A stretch of 64,000 bases of DNA. It comes from Vanilla planifolia (lineage: Eukaryota > Streptophyta > Magnoliopsida > Asparagales > Orchidaceae). Both the position numbers and the translations under genes were made by a program. This document shows positions 12,184 through 26,120 of the stretch, piece by piece. A model generated the notes under the pieces. It saw only the letters and a program-made list of their open reading frames with translations, did no database searches and had not been told where the DNA came from. The DNA is taken from positions 872,266 to 936,265 of the forward strand of contig JAIUJO010000082.1 in the NCBI GenBank assembly GCA_023846275.1, in the 5' to 3' direction. Position 1 is the first letter of the stretch, and the number at the start of each line of letters is the position of its first letter.

Positions 12184-14020
12184 ATTGAAGTGTAGTTCAA
12201 TAAGAGGGAGATGAATTATTAGAAACAAAAATTTTAATTTTTTATAAAAAATAATTTAAATATATAATTTATAATTTTTTAAAGGCACAAATTTTAAATT
12301 CATTTTAAAACATATTAATGTTCAAAAAATTTTATGAAAACATCAATGATAATTAAAATTATAAACCAATACTTTTTAGGTGATTTAGCTTAAAATCAAG
12401 CCTACATCTACTCCAAAAAAACTAGAGAAAAGGAAACACTCAATATATCCCTTAAGTTAAAAGATAGACACATTAAACTTCACAAAAAATAAACAAATGA
12501 GATAGCTACTACAATCCTACAACGAAATCAATGACAAGCTATATTGACTTTACAATGAAATGCCAATAAAAGATAAGCATTTAATGACATAAAATAAAAA
12601 ATAATATGAACAAAATCCTATGCTTGTTGAAATGACCAAAGAGTCACAGGTATCTTAATTAAACTAATAGGATAGAGAAAATTATAACGTAGCTAATTTG
12701 TGAAGAAGTAGAATTTTAGGAATTTAATGATGAAAGGATGCAACAGCATATGAAAGTAATAATAATAATGGGCTATTAACGACTTAAATATTTTGGCTTA
12801 AAAATTTTCTTTAGATTACACAAAAATTCATCTATCCTATTTGCAAAAAATTTCTCTCATTTAGACATTTTGTAATGGCCAAAATTACTTGTCTAATAGG
12901 TAAAATAGTCATTAATATTCTACTACATTCATATATTTTAATTAAAATTATGATTATTTTCATAAAAATCCCAACTACTTGAAATAATTGCTAAAAGCAT
13001 TGTTGCACTCAACTATCAGATCGAAACTATACAAGACTATTCTATGAAAAAAATTGTGTAATTAAACAAATGAGATTTAAGTGAAATTGTTTAAAATTAA
13101 GATTTAATTAAGGCTATTAGATCTAAATCCTGATTAGATTTTTGGATCAAGATATTATTTGTAGATAAAAAATGGACCGTGCAATCACAAAATGCCATGA
13201 TCGAATAGAGGATATTATTAAGCTTTATAAAAAGGCAAAGGAGATTGAGAATGTTTGATAGCAAAATTACATAATCAGATTTCTCTGGTTACTCTCACAA
13301 TTTAAAATAAATTACATAAAAATAAGCCTTTGGTTTAGTCCTATAATGTAAATGAGAATAAGAATACTTTGTTTTTAAAGCTTTATGTAATTAGTAAAGA
13401 TATTCTTTTTAGGGTTAGCTATCTCCTGGTTCACTTATGATGTCTTAACTTCTATGACCAATAATGCATTAGATATAATTTCTAAATACAAGATTAATGA
13501 TCCCATCTAAAATGCAATAATGTATTTAAGATTGATTACTAACACTGATAACTAACCCGTTCAATAACCCAAATTGGTATTATAGTGAATGGGCTAATGA
13601 ATTTGGTTAATCAAACATTCTTTTTACCAATTAATTAGCACTACTATAACATACTTTTTGCAATAGGTAAATTAAAATTTTTAAATATATGATTAAGCTA
13701 AAATGATAGTCAAGATAAGATAGATAAAAAATATTAAAATCCTAAAAAAAATTTTAAGATGATTAATTTTAATTTAATTTGTCTTCTCACAAATATTTTA
13801 ATCAAGTTTAAAATTCTAATCAAATAAATATTAAATTATCTAAATAACATCCAAATTATATTCCTTGGTGTTTTGTCACTCCAACAAAGATGATCTTCAT
13901 GAGACTTGACATTTGCTAACTTTTTCTTTTAGATTTCTCATGAATAAGAGCATCGACTACCCAAAATTTGAAAATTAACTTAAAAAAATTTATTAGAAAT
14001 ATTTAGGTTGTGTTTATACA
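12184..14020 (-). repeat. Element 1 5' LTR
   Basis: An AT-rich segment of about 1.84 kb between the primer binding site and the TG array, close to the 1.95 kb LTR of element 3. Its first 230 bp (12,184-12,414) matches the 10,699-10,950 fragment and contains the block CCTACATCTACTCC, also seen at the same offset in element 2. No long reading frame is present. The outer end, assigned to ...TATACA at 14,020, rests only on the change to array sequence and the CA terminus. I could not place its promoter. Confidence 0.65.
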
Positions 14021-15357
14021 ATTATGTGTGTGTGTGCATGCATGCAGGCTTATGTACACGTGGCTGTGTTTATGCACTTGCATCAGTCATGAGGATTTGA
14101 ATGTGTGTGCGTGTATGCATGCATATGCAGTGTATCTGTGTATGTATATGTGTGTGTTTGTGTGTGTGTGTGCCTATGTATGTTCCTGTGAGTGTGTGCA
14201 AGTCTGTGTGAATGTTTGTGCATGTGCATGTGCTTGTCTATCTGTGTGAGTAGTTGTGTGTGTGTGTGTGTCTGTGCGTCCATGCACATATCAGTGTGCA
14301 TATCTTCATGTGACTATGTATGTGTGCATGTGTGCAGGCATGTGTGAGTGGTTACACATGTGTGTGTCTATCTCAATGTGTGTATCAAAGGGCTTACATG
14401 TGTTCATGCACATATACATGCATGTTTATGTTTCTGTGCTTGCAAGTGTATGTGCATGTTTGCATGTGTGTGTGCATTTGTGTTTGCATGGTTATGCATT
14501 TATGTGTATGTATGGGTGAGTGTGTCTATGCATTACGTGAGTGTGCGAGCACATGCATTACTATTATTGAATTTGTGTTTGTGTGCTATCTATTTGTCAA
14601 TGTGTGAGCATGTTTGTTTATGTGTATATGGGTGTGTTGTGCATGCCTATGTCTGTATCCATGTATGTGTGGGTGTGTGTGCATGCATTAATGTTTTTGT
14701 GTGCTTGTGTGCATGAGCATGAGTGGGTGTGTTTGTTGAGCTTGTGTGTGAGAATGTGTGTTTGTGTGCATGTGTTGGTGTGTGCATGTGTATGTGTGTT
14801 TATTCCTACATGTGTATGTGCACATGTGCATGTCAATGGAATTATGTGTGTATATGTATGTATCCATGTGTATGTGGATGTGTGCATGCATTTATGCATG
14901 TCCATGAATGTGTAAGTGCATATGCATATACACACATGTGTGTGCATGATGTTAGTGTGTGTGTGTGGGTGTGCACGTGCATGTATGCATGCAATTTTTT
15001 ATGCATACGCTTGTGCATAGGTGTGCATGTGTCTGTGTGTGTGTGTGCCTGTATCATTGTCCATGTAAGCGTGTGTGTATGCATGTGTGTGGTTATATGT
15101 GCGAGTCTATACATGTATGTTGGTGAGCATGTTTGTGTGTGTGCATAGCTATGTGTATGTGTAGGTGTGTGTGTGTGTGCTCCTATGTGCATGTTTGTAT
15201 GCATGTGTGAGTGTGTGTGTGTGTATGCATGTGCATGTGTACACTTATGCAATTGCATATAGGTGTGTGTATTGTTTCTTCATCGATTTATGTGTGTATA
15301 TGTGTGCGTGTGCATGTTCATGCTTGTGTGAGAGTGTCCTTGTGTGTGTATGTGTGC

Positions 15358-15640
15358 GAGTGGTCGTGTGCATGCATGTGTGCATGTTCATGGATGTGTT
15401 TGTGAGTGTGTGTGTACATGTGTGTGTATGTGTGTGTGTGTGTACACACATGCATGTCTTTATTTGTTTGTAATTGTGATTGGATGGGTGTGTGTGTGTG
15501 AGTGGTCGTGTGAATGCATGTGTGCATGTGGATGGATGTGTTTGTGAGTGTGTGTGTGCATGTGTGTGTATGTGTGTGTGTGTACACACATGCATGTGTT
15601 TGTTTGCTTATACATTTGAGTGGATGGGTGTGTGTGTGTG
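15358..15640 (+). repeat. 142-bp tandem duplication in the TG array
   Basis: GAGTGGTCGTGTG starts at 15,358 and again at 15,500. In both copies it is followed by ATGCATGTGTGCATG, GGATGTGTTTGTGAGTG and TACACACATGCATG in the same order. GGATGGGTGTGTG at 15,482 recurs at 15,622. The few differences indicate a duplication younger than the array around it. Confidence 0.88.
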
Positions 15641-17420
15641 CAAGCATGCGTGTGTAATTATGTCTGTGTGCATGTGTGTGTACCTATGTGGTTGTATGTA
15701 TGTGTTTATGTGTATGTTTCTATGTGTATGTGTGCTTATGCATGTGTCTGGGTGTGACGATGTGTGTCGACATGTGTGTGGGTGTCTACTCATATGTGTG
15801 TGTAAGTGTGTGAGGCTATGTGTGCCTGTGTTTGTGTGTCTAAGTGTGTGGGTTTGTGTGTGTGTGCATGAGTGTAGACATGTAAGCATATGTTTGTTCA
15901 TGTGCATGCATGTATGAGTTCATGCAAGCATGTGTGTGTGTGTGTGCCCAAGTGTGCTCAAGTGCATATATTTCTACATTTATGCATAGGTGCATGTTTG
16001 TGTGCACATATATGTGTGCATGCATGCCTATGCATGAGTGTGTATACTATTATGTGTGTATGTGTGTTAATATGTGTGCACCCATGTGAGTGCATGTTGA
16101 CATGTGAATTTGTATGTACATGTGCATGTTTATAAATGGGTGCACGTGTAAGTTTAAGTTTATGTGTGTGTACCTATGTGCTTGTGTTAATTTGTTTATT
16201 TTCATGTATGTGTGCATGATTATATGTTCATGTTTATGCCTATGTCTATAAGTGTGTGCTTTTGGGTTGTGCATTTGTGCTTATGTGCATTAGTTCATGT
16301 GTGTATGTTCAAGAGTGTGTGTATGTGTGCATGTAGGTGGTAGCATGGGTGCATTTATATGTGTCTATATGTGCACATGCATGTGTGTTTCTATATTAGT
16401 GTCCTTGCATATGCATGTCAATATGTGTTGTGTGCATGTGCATGTGCATGTGAAAGGATGCATGTGTGTAAGGTAAGTGCATGTACATAAGTGCATGCAT
16501 TATTGCATGTGTGCATGTGTGGTAGTGCATGTTTATGTATGTGTGTGTGTTTGTGAATGGTCATGTATATGCACTTATGTGTGTGTGTGCATGCGTGTGT
16601 GTGTCTGTGTGCACATGTGTGCATGCACATGTGTGTGTGTACATGTGCATACTTGTATGCTCATTTATGTGTCAATATGTATATGTGTGTGCATGTGGTC
16701 ATGTGTTGCAAGCATGCATGTGTTATGCATATACATGCATATTTGCATATGTGTGTTTGTATGCATGTGCACATGTGTATGAATGTACTTGACCATGTGT
16801 AAGTGTACACTTGTGTATACATGTGCACATGTGTATGTGTGTGTGTGCATGCTTGCTTGTGTGTGTGTATGTATGTGTGTGCATGTGTGCTTGCATTTGC
16901 ATAAGTGTGCGTACGTGTCTATGTGTGTGCATAGGTGTTTCTATATATGTGTAGGCATCCATGTGTGTGTTTGTATGTTTATTTGTGCACATGCATGTGC
17001 ATGTGTGTGTGCATTTGGGTATGCATGTGCATATATGTGTATGTGTACTTGTGTGTGTGTGTGCATGCATCTACATGTGTGCATGCTTATGCATGTGTGT
17101 ATGTGAGTATATTTTTATGTGTGCATGTGCATATGCACACATAAGTGCATGAATTCATGCACTCATGTGCATGTGTTGTGTGTGTGCATATATTTATGTG
17201 CATGTGTGCATGTGCATGTATAAGCATGCAAGTGCGTACTTTTGTATTTATGTGCCTACATGTGTGTGTATGCATGTGTGGTTTGATGTGTGTATGCATG
17301 TGAGTGTGTGTGTGTGTTGCATGTATGTGTGTGCATGTTTGTGCGCTTGTGCCTATGTGCATTTTGTGTGCTTATGTGGGCATGAACATGTGTTTATGTG
17401 TGTTTACTTTTGTATTTGCA

Positions 17421-20338
17421 TGTGATCATGTATGCGTGCATGCATGAGTGTGTGTATTTGGGTGTCTATGTGCTTGTTTGCACATGCACATGTGTGTGTG
17501 AGTGCACATGTGTTTGTGTGTGCTTGTACGTGTCTATGTGTGTTCATTTGTCCATGTATGTGTGTTGTGTTCGAGTGCACATGTATGCATGTACATGTGT
17601 GCATGTGTATTTTTGTTTGTGTGCATGTCTATGTGGGTATATGGAAGTGCGAGTGTTGTGTGTGTGTGTGTGTGTATAAGCATGCGTGTACATGTGTGTG
17701 TGTGTGCATGTGTGTGTGTGTGTAGGTAAGTGAGTGTGTTTATATGGATGTGTCTATCTTATATTTGTTGTACATGTGTGCATGCACACTTGTGTGTGTG
17801 TGTTTGTGTGCATGTATGCTTGTGTGTAAGTGTGGGTGTGTGTGCCTATTTGTGTGTGTGCATGTATATGTGTATGCATTTTTGGTGTATGTGTGTGTGC
17901 GATTGTATGTGCATATATGTGTGCATAAGTGCAAGATCATATGTATGTGTGTGTGTGTGTGTTCTTGTTTATGCTTGAGTGTGTTTATGTATGAGTATGA
18001 GTTTATATGCATATGTTGGCATATGTGCATTTTGATATTTTTGCATGTTTGTGAGTGTGTTTGGGCATGTAAGTCTATGTATGCTTGTGTATATGAGTGT
18101 GTGTGTGTTTGCATGTGTATTTTCATTTATGTATTGTGAGTTCATGTGTTTATGTGCTTGTTTTTATGGGTATGTAAATTTTTAAGTGCATGTGTGCATA
18201 TGTGTGTGTCTATGAATGCATACGTGTGTGCATTTGTATGTGTGCATGCATGTGTAGGTGTGTGTACAGTCCTATGTGTGGGTGTGTGTTTGCATTGTTA
18301 GATGTGTGGGGTGTGTGCACGTGTCTACATGTTTGTGTGCTTGCATGTGTGTGTTAATGTGTTTATGTATGTGTGGGTGTTTGTTCATGCTTATTTATAT
18401 GCACATGCATGTATTTGTACATCTTTGCATGCATAAAAATGTGTGCATTCATGTGCATGTGTGTGTATGTATGTGTGCACAAGCATTTTTATTTTTGTGC
18501 AAGTTTTGTATGTACATGTGTGCATATATATGTTTGTGCGTGTGCATGCATGTGTGGGTTTGTGTGTTCATGCTAGACATGCCTGTGCCTATGCATATAC
18601 ATGCACATGCATGTGAGTGTGTGTGTGTGCATGTGTGTGCATGTGCATATGTGTGTGTATGTGTGCATGCATGTGTGTGGGCATGCTTGTACGTGTGCAT
18701 GTGTCCGTGTGCTTATGCTTATGCATGTGCATGATTGTACCTATACACATGTAGGTGTTCATGTGTGTGTTGTGTGTGTGCATGTGTGTGAATATTTTTG
18801 TGTCTATTTCTGTGCCTTTGTATGTGCATGTGAGTGTATGCATAAGTGTGCATAAGTGCATATGTCTGCATAGGCATGTATGAGTGCATTCGTGTATGTG
18901 TGTGTGTGTTGGTACATGTATGTGTGTGCTTGTGTGTTTGTGTGTAGGCATGGGTACACATGTGTGTGTGTATGCTTGTGAATATGTATATGTCTATGTT
19001 CTTGTGTTTGCACATGTTGATGACTATGCCTATGTGTGTTTGGGTATGCATGCGTATGCATGTCTATATGGTTACATGTGTTTGTTGATGTGTTTATGCC
19101 AGTTTGTGTGCCTTTTTGTCTTTATGTGAGTGTGTGTATGTGTTTGTGTAGGTCCATATGCATGCATAGGCATGTATGTGCATATGAATGCATGTGTGTT
19201 TGTGTGTGTGCATTGGTACGCACATGTATGTGTTTGTGTGTGTGTGCATGAGTGCACATATATGTGTATACATGCATGTGCATGCATGTTTGTGTGAGAC
19301 TATGCATGTGGTCATGAGTGCACATGTGGGTGTGTAGGTGCTTGTGTTTTTTTGTGTGTATGTGTGTGTGCTTCTATGTGTGTGTGCATGTATATGTGTG
19401 CATATGTTTGTGTGTGTTGTGTGTGTGCATGTGCACGTGCACATTTGTGTGATTATACAAATGTCTAGGCATGTGTCTAGATGTGCGCCTTTGTACACAT
19501 ACATGTGTGCACATTTGCAATGATTTGTATGAATGGGTACACATTTTTGTATTAGTATGCACACATGTGTGTAAGAATTTGTGCTTATGGTTTCTTGTTT
19601 GCATCTGGGTGTTATGTGAGTGCTTGTACATGTGTGTGCACGTGAATGCATGTTTGTATAAGTGTGTACATGTGTGTATTTGTGCATAATTATTTCTATG
19701 CAAGAGTACCTAGGTGATTACATGTTTGTCTATGTGAATGTGTGTGTGTGCATGTATGTGTGTTTGTGTGCATGCATATGTGTGTTTGTGTATTTATATA
19801 TGTGTGCATCTATACATGAATATGTGTGTTCCTGTATGTGTGAGCATGAGTGTGTGCATGTGTGTCTACATTTGTGCATGTGTGTGTGTGCATTTGTGTG
19901 TTCTTTTTGTGTATGCATGTGTGTGGTTTTGTGTGGGTGCTTTTGTGTGTGGGTGTGTGCATGTGTGTGTGCATAGGTGTGTGCATGAGTAAGTGTGCTT
20001 GTGTGTGTGGTAGTGTGTTCACATTTGTTAGAGCATATGTGTGCATGGGTGTGTGTGTGTGTGCATGTCTATGTACATGAGTGTGCACATATGTCCATGT
20101 GTGTGTGTGTGTTGGCATGTTTGTTTTTGTGTTTGAATATGTACATGTGTGTGTTTGTGTGTGCATATATGCATTCCTGTGTGTGTGTTTATGTGTGTGT
20201 GCATGTGTGTCTTTTTATTTATTCATTTATGTGTGTGTGCCACGTATGTGCATGTTTGCATACTTGGGTTTATGTGAATTTTGTTTGCTTATGTCAGTAT
20301 GTATGCATGTTTGTGTGTGTGTTTTTTGTGTATTCCTA
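17421..20338 (+). repeat. higher-order repeat, copy A (about 3 kb)
   Basis: Copy A shares ordered landmarks with the next 3 kb. TGTGATCATGTATG occurs at 17,421 and 20,339. TGCATAAA, one variable base, then ATGTGTGCATTCATG occurs at 18,430 and 21,397. CATTGGTAC occurs at 19,211 and 22,196. GTACCTAGGTGATTA occurs at 19,706 and 22,704. The T-rich block TCTTTTTATTTATTCATTTAT occurs at 20,210 and 23,269 (21 bases, of which the first 20 are quoted in the partner entry). Offsets run from 2,918 to 3,059 bp, so small indels have accumulated. The unit boundaries are chosen by landmark and are not true ends. Confidence 0.8.
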
Positions 20339-23289
20339 TGTGATCATGTATGTGTGCATGTGCAAGTGAGTGTGCATCAATGCATGTGTCTATGTGTTTG
20401 TGTGTTTTTGTGCTTGTGTGCACTCACTTGTGTGTGTGTGTGTGTGCAGATGTGTTTATGTTTGCATGTGCGTGTGTTTGTTCATATGTGTGTTCAACTA
20501 TCCATGTGTGTGCCTCTCTCTATGTGTGTACGTAGGTGTTTGTGTTAATGTGTAGTTGTGTGTGGGTGTATGTGTATGCATGTACATGTGTGCATGTGTG
20601 TTCTTGTGTGTGTGCATGTTTGTGTGCGTGTATGCTAGTATGAGTGTTAAGTGTGCATGCAAACATTCATATGCATGTGTGTGTGTGGGAAAGTGGATGT
20701 GTCTATATGCATGTGTCTATCAATATCTATTGTACATGTGCATATATTTGTGCACATGTGCACTCGTGTGTGTGTGTGCATGTATGTGTACAGGTAGGTG
20801 TGGGTGTGTTTACCTATGTTTTGCATATGCATGCATGTGTGGATGCATTTGTGGTGTATGCATGTGCATTTGTGTGTGTGAGATTACATGTGCATGTGTG
20901 TGTGCTTGCTTGTGCATGTATCCATTTGTCTATGAGTGTGAGTTCATGTGCATGTGTGATCCTGTGTGCATGTTGGTGTGTGTTTAAGTATGTAAATGTG
21001 GCTGCTGGGCATGCATGTTTGTGTATGTCTATGCATATGACTATGAGCGTGTGTATGTTTACATGTGTATTTGCATTTACGTGCTGAGTCCAAGTGTGTG
21101 TGTGTGCTTGTTCTTAAGGCTATTCATTTGTAAGTGCATGTGTGCATATATGTGTATGTGTGTATGCATACATGTGGGCATGTGATTGTGTGTGCATGTG
21201 TGTGCAAGCATGAACGTGTGTGCATGTGTATATGAATGGGTTTGTGTGTGCATTCTTACATCTATAGGTGTACACGTGTCTACGTGCGTGGGTGGCTGCA
21301 TGTGTGGATGTATGTGTGTGTTCATGTGTCTATGTATGTGTGTGTTTGTATGCATGCTTTTTTATATACATGTGTGTGTATTTATACATCTTTGAGTGCA
21401 TAAACATGTGTGCATTCATGTGCACGTGTGTCTATGTTTGTGTCCATGTGCATTTTAGTTTTTTTGAAAGTGCTTTTATGTGTTTGTGTGTGTTTATGTA
21501 TGTACATGCATGCATGTGCATGTGTGCTTATACATGCATGTGTGTTTGTGTATTTGTGCTTGCTTGTGCTCATGCATGTATATGCACGTGTGTGAGAGCG
21601 TGTGTGTGTGCATTTGCATTGTGTGTTTGTGTGTGCACACATGTGTAGGCATGCTTGTGCATGTGTATGTGTGTGGGCATGCTTGTGCTTGTGTATATGT
21701 GTGTGCTTATACTTATGCATGTGCATGACTATGCTTATGTGCATCTGAGTATGCATGAGGGGGCATTTGTGTATTTGTACATGTGTATGCATGTGTGTGG
21801 ATGAGTTTTTGCCTATTTGGGTGCCATTGTATGTGCATATGAGTGTGTGCATGTGTGTGTGTGCATGTGCATATGTCTATGCAAGCATGTTTGTGCATGT
21901 TTGTGTATATGTATTTGTGTGTGTGCTTGTGTGTGCATGCATGGGTGCACATGTGTATGTGTTTGCTTGTGTGTGTTTATATATTTGTGTGCTTGTGCTT
22001 ATGCATGTGCATGATTATGCCTATGTGTGTGTAGGTGTGCATGCATGTGCATGTGTGTATGTGTATATTTTTGTGTGTATGTATGCGTGGATCTATTTTT
22101 GCCTACTTGTGCACCTTTTTGTGTGCATGTGAGTGTGCACATGTGTGTGTGCATGTGCATATGTATGCATAGACATGTATGTGTGCTTGTGTGTGCATTG
22201 GTACACACATGTTTATGCTTGTGTGTGTGTCCATGGGAGCACATGTGTGTATACGTATATATGTGCATGTGTGTTTGTGTGAGATTATGCATGTAGTCAT
22301 GGGTGTATGTGTCTATTTGTGTGTGTGTACATCTATGTGTGTGAATGCACATGTGTGTGCATCTATATGTGTGCATATGTGTGTGTGCATATGTGCATGT
22401 GCATGTGTGTGAATATACATATGTCTGGGCAATGTGTAAGTGCTTGTGTGTGTGTGTGTGTGCATGTGCTTCATGTGTGCATGTGTGCACATGTGTGATT
22501 GTTTGTGTGCATGGGTATGCATTTGTGTGAGTATGCATATGCGTGTGTTGGTGCATGCATGTGTGCACGTGTGGATGTTTGTGTGAGTTTTTGCTTTGTG
22601 GTTTCTTGTTTGCATGTGTGAGTACGTGCATGTGTGCTTGTACATGTGTGTGAATGCATGTATATATAGGTGTGTATATGTTTGTAACTATTTCTATGTA
22701 GGTGTACCTAGGTGATTATGCACGTGTGTGTGTGTGTGTATGTATGTATGTTTGTGTGTATGTATATGTGTTTATGTATTTTTATTTGTGTGCATCTATA
22801 CATGTATGTGCTTGTGTGTAGTTTTGTAATTATGTGTGTGTTCCTACATGTGTGTGCATAATTGTGTGAATGTGTGTCGATGTTTATGTATGTGTATGGG
22901 CATCTTTGTGTGTGCATTTGTGTGTGTTTATTATATGTATGCATGTGTGTGGTTTTTTGTGGGTGTGTTTGTGCATGGGTGTGTGCACGTGTGTCTACGT
23001 ATTAGTGTGTGCACGAGTGAGTTTGCATGTGTGTTTACTGTTGTTAGAGTGCATGTGTGCATGTGTATGTGTGTGTAAGCTTCTGAGAGTAGGTGTGCAT
23101 GCATGTATGTATGTGTGTGTGTTCATGTGTGTGTTTATGTGTCCATGCATGTGTGTGTGTCTTGGAATGTTTCTTTATGTGTGCATTTGTTGTGTACATG
23201 TGTGTGTTTGCATGTATGCATGTGTGTGCATTTGTTTGTGTGTATGTTTATGTGTGTGTGCATATGTGTCTTTTTATTTATTCATTTAT
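20339..23289 (+). repeat. higher-order repeat, copy B (about 3 kb)
   Basis: Partner of copy A with the landmarks in the same order and orientation, including CTTTTTATTTATTCATTTAT, the longest exact non-TG word, at 23,270. It contains internal repeats of about 290 bp: CTTATGCATGTGCATGA begins at 21,712 and 21,998, matching a pair near 18,718 and 19,010 in copy A. I could not trace a third copy after 23.3 kb or before 17.2 kb with confidence. Confidence 0.8.
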
Positions 23290-26120
23290 CTGTGCTTGTT
23301 CACTTATGTGTTTGTGTGTCTGCATGTGCATGTGTTTCTTTGTTCATTTGTGCAAGCATATGCACATGTTTATGTTCATGCAAGTGTATCTATATGTATG
23401 TGGGTATGTGTGTAAGTTTGTGTGCATGCTTATGTGTGTGAATATGTGTGTGTACGTATGTGCATGTGTATATGCATGAGTGTGCATATGGGTGCACATG
23501 CATAGTGTGTGCATGTTTGTGTGCCAATATATTTGGATGCATGTATGTGTATTTCTGAGTGCATGTGTGTGTGCACACAAGTATGTATGTATGCTTGTGA
23601 GTGTGCATGATTATGCATCTACATGTGTGTCATCATTTGTGTGTATGCATACATGTGTTTGCCAATATATGTGCAAATGTGTGCCTTTTTGCATGTGTGT
23701 GGGTGTGTGCATGTGCATGGATTTTGTATGCATTTGTGTGCATATGCATTTACGTGTGTCCATGGGTACACATGTATGCGTGCATATGATTGTGTTTATA
23801 TTTTCATGGGCACCCATGCGTGTTTGTACATGTTTCTATGCATGAATGTTTGTGTGTGTATGTGGCTATGTGTACATGCAAGTGGGTTTGTTTATGCAAA
23901 TGTGTGGGTGTGTGCATGCCTATGCATGTGTGTGTATAAGTGTGTGCTTATGTATGTACATGTGTGTAGTGCAAGTGCTTATGCATGTGTGTCTATGTGT
24001 TTGTATCTTTCTCTATGTCTATGTACACATGTGTATGTACCTACATGTGTGTATATGTGCATGTTTATTCATGTGAGTCAGTGTGCACTAGTGGTAGTGT
24101 TTGTGTGTATGCATGTTTGCAGGTGTTCATGTGTGTGTTTGTGTGTGGGCATGAGTGTGTGAGAGTATGTGTTCATGTGTGTGCACCTATAAATGTGCAT
24201 ATGCATTCATCTATGTGCATGTGTATTTGCATGTGTGTGTGTGTTTGTAGGTGTGCATTCAAGCATATATGTGTGCGTGTATGCATCTAAGCATGAGTGT
24301 GTGTAAATAATTGTGTTCATGTGGGTTTGCGTGTGCATGCCTTCTTGTGAGTGTGTGTATTTGATTTTTTATGCTTGTTGTTCTGTGCATGCATGTTTAT
24401 TTTCTTCGTGTTTATGTGTTGTGCATCCGTGTGTACGTGTGTGCATGTGCGTGTGTGTATGTCTTTGTGTGTGTGTGTGTGTACATGTGCCTGCATGACT
24501 AAGTGGGCCTACATATGTTTACACTAATGTATGCATGCATCAATGTGTGTTTGTGTCCATATGTGCATGTGTACTTGTGTGTGTGTGTTTGTGCATGTGT
24601 CCATGTCTGTTTGCATCCATGCATGTGTGCATGTGTCAGTTTTTAGGTGCATATGTTTGCACATGTGTGTGGATGTAGGTGCATGTGCAACTGTGCATGT
24701 GTGCATGTGCATGTGGGCATGTTTGCATGTATATGTGTTCATGTATGGTTGTGTGTGTGTGACTATGTGTATGTGTGCATGTGCATGTGTGTATGTACTA
24801 GTTTGTGTCTATGTGAGCATGTTGGTGAGCATGTGTGGGTCTGTGCATAGGTATAATTGTGTTCATGAACTTGTGTGTATGCATGTGGATTTATATGTGT
24901 GTGTGCATGCATGCATGTCTGTGTGTATTTGTGTGCATTTGTGTGAAAGTTATTCACGTGTGCATATTCATAGGTGTGCATTGTGCCTATGTTCATGCAT
25001 GCATAAGCATGTGTGTTTATGCAAGCGTGCGTGATTGTGTGTTTGTGTGCAAGCACATGCATGAATGTGTATGTGTGCACATGCATACAAATGTATGCAC
25101 ATGTGCATGTATGTATATGTTCATGTGTGTTTATGTGTGCATATGCATACATGTGTGCTTACTTGTGTGTATGTTTGCATGTACAAGTATACATGTTTGT
25201 TCATGTGTATGTTTCTATACACAAATGTGAGTACATGTGAGTGTATGCATGAGTGTGGCTATGTGTGTGTTAATGCATGATCATGTATGTAGATGTGTGC
25301 CTATGTGTGTGTGTATGCCTAATTGTATAAGTGTGTGTACCTAAGTTGCCATGTGTGTATGTGTTTGCATGGGTGTGTACATGTGTGATTATGTGTGTTC
25401 TTGTATGTGTGTGTGTATATATGCATTTGTATGTGTTTGAGCTCTTATATGTATGTGCTTGTGTGCATGTGTGCATGTGCATGTGTGTGTGCATGTGTTT
25501 GTGAATGTATGGGGACGTGTTTGCTTATATATGTGCATGTGAGTGCATGTGTGCACGTGCATTTCTGAGTGCATGTGCATGTTTGTGTGTGTGTATTTTT
25601 GTCTATATGTATGTGTCTATGTGAGTTTATGTGTGTGTATGTGTGAATGTGTGTAAGGGTGTTAGTGCATGTGTGTTTACTTGATTGTGTGTTTTTGAGT
25701 GTGTGCATGTGTGTGTGGGTGTGAGTGTTTGTTTGTGTGGTTGCATGTGATTTTGTATATGTGTTTATATGGACATATTTGTGTCGATTTTTGCACATGT
25801 GTGTATTTGTTTATGTGTGTGTGCATGTGTGCATATGCACATGTGTATTCATCCGACTATTATGTGTATGTGCATGTTTGTGTGCAGGTGTAAGTGTTTG
25901 TGCCTATATGTTTTTGTCTATATGCAAGTACATGCAATTGTGTGTGCATGTGTCTATGCCTATATTTGTTTATATCTATGAGGCTATGCATGTGTGAGTG
26001 TGTGTGTGTGTGTGCGTGTGCATGTTCAAGTGTTTGTGTGCAAGTATGTGTTCCCTCATGCCTACACATATGCATGTATACATGTGTGCAAATATATTTG
26101 TGTATGTGCAATTGTTTCTA

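Larger units (their letters stand above)
10699..14020 (-). mobile_element. Element 1: gag-only Sirevirus-like copia remnant
   Basis: Read on the minus strand, the order is LTR (14,020 to 12,184), primer binding site, decayed gag, then about 250 bp of LTR end. Pol is absent. The LTR ends at 10,699 and 12,184 share the run TTGAAGTGT followed by TTCAATAA, a purine-rich stretch and GAATTA, which identifies them as two copies of the same LTR terminus. The left LTR copy is only about 250 bp against about 1.8 kb on the right, so the end of gag is fused to LTR sequence by an internal deletion. Array of the same polarity lies on both sides. A clean target-site duplication is not seen: ATATA lies before 10,699 and ATTAT after 14,020. 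The 14,020 end is less certain than 10,699. Confidence 0.8.

Noticed and set aside
10699..14020. tRNA or other RNA genes in the AT-rich islands
   Set aside because: No cloverleaf-compatible boxes were recognised; the tRNA-like stretches are the primer binding sites of the elements.
10694..14025. Target-site duplication of element 1 (ATATA left, ATTAT right)
   Set aside because: The two five-base flanks do not match well, and the right end is uncertain, so no duplication is claimed.
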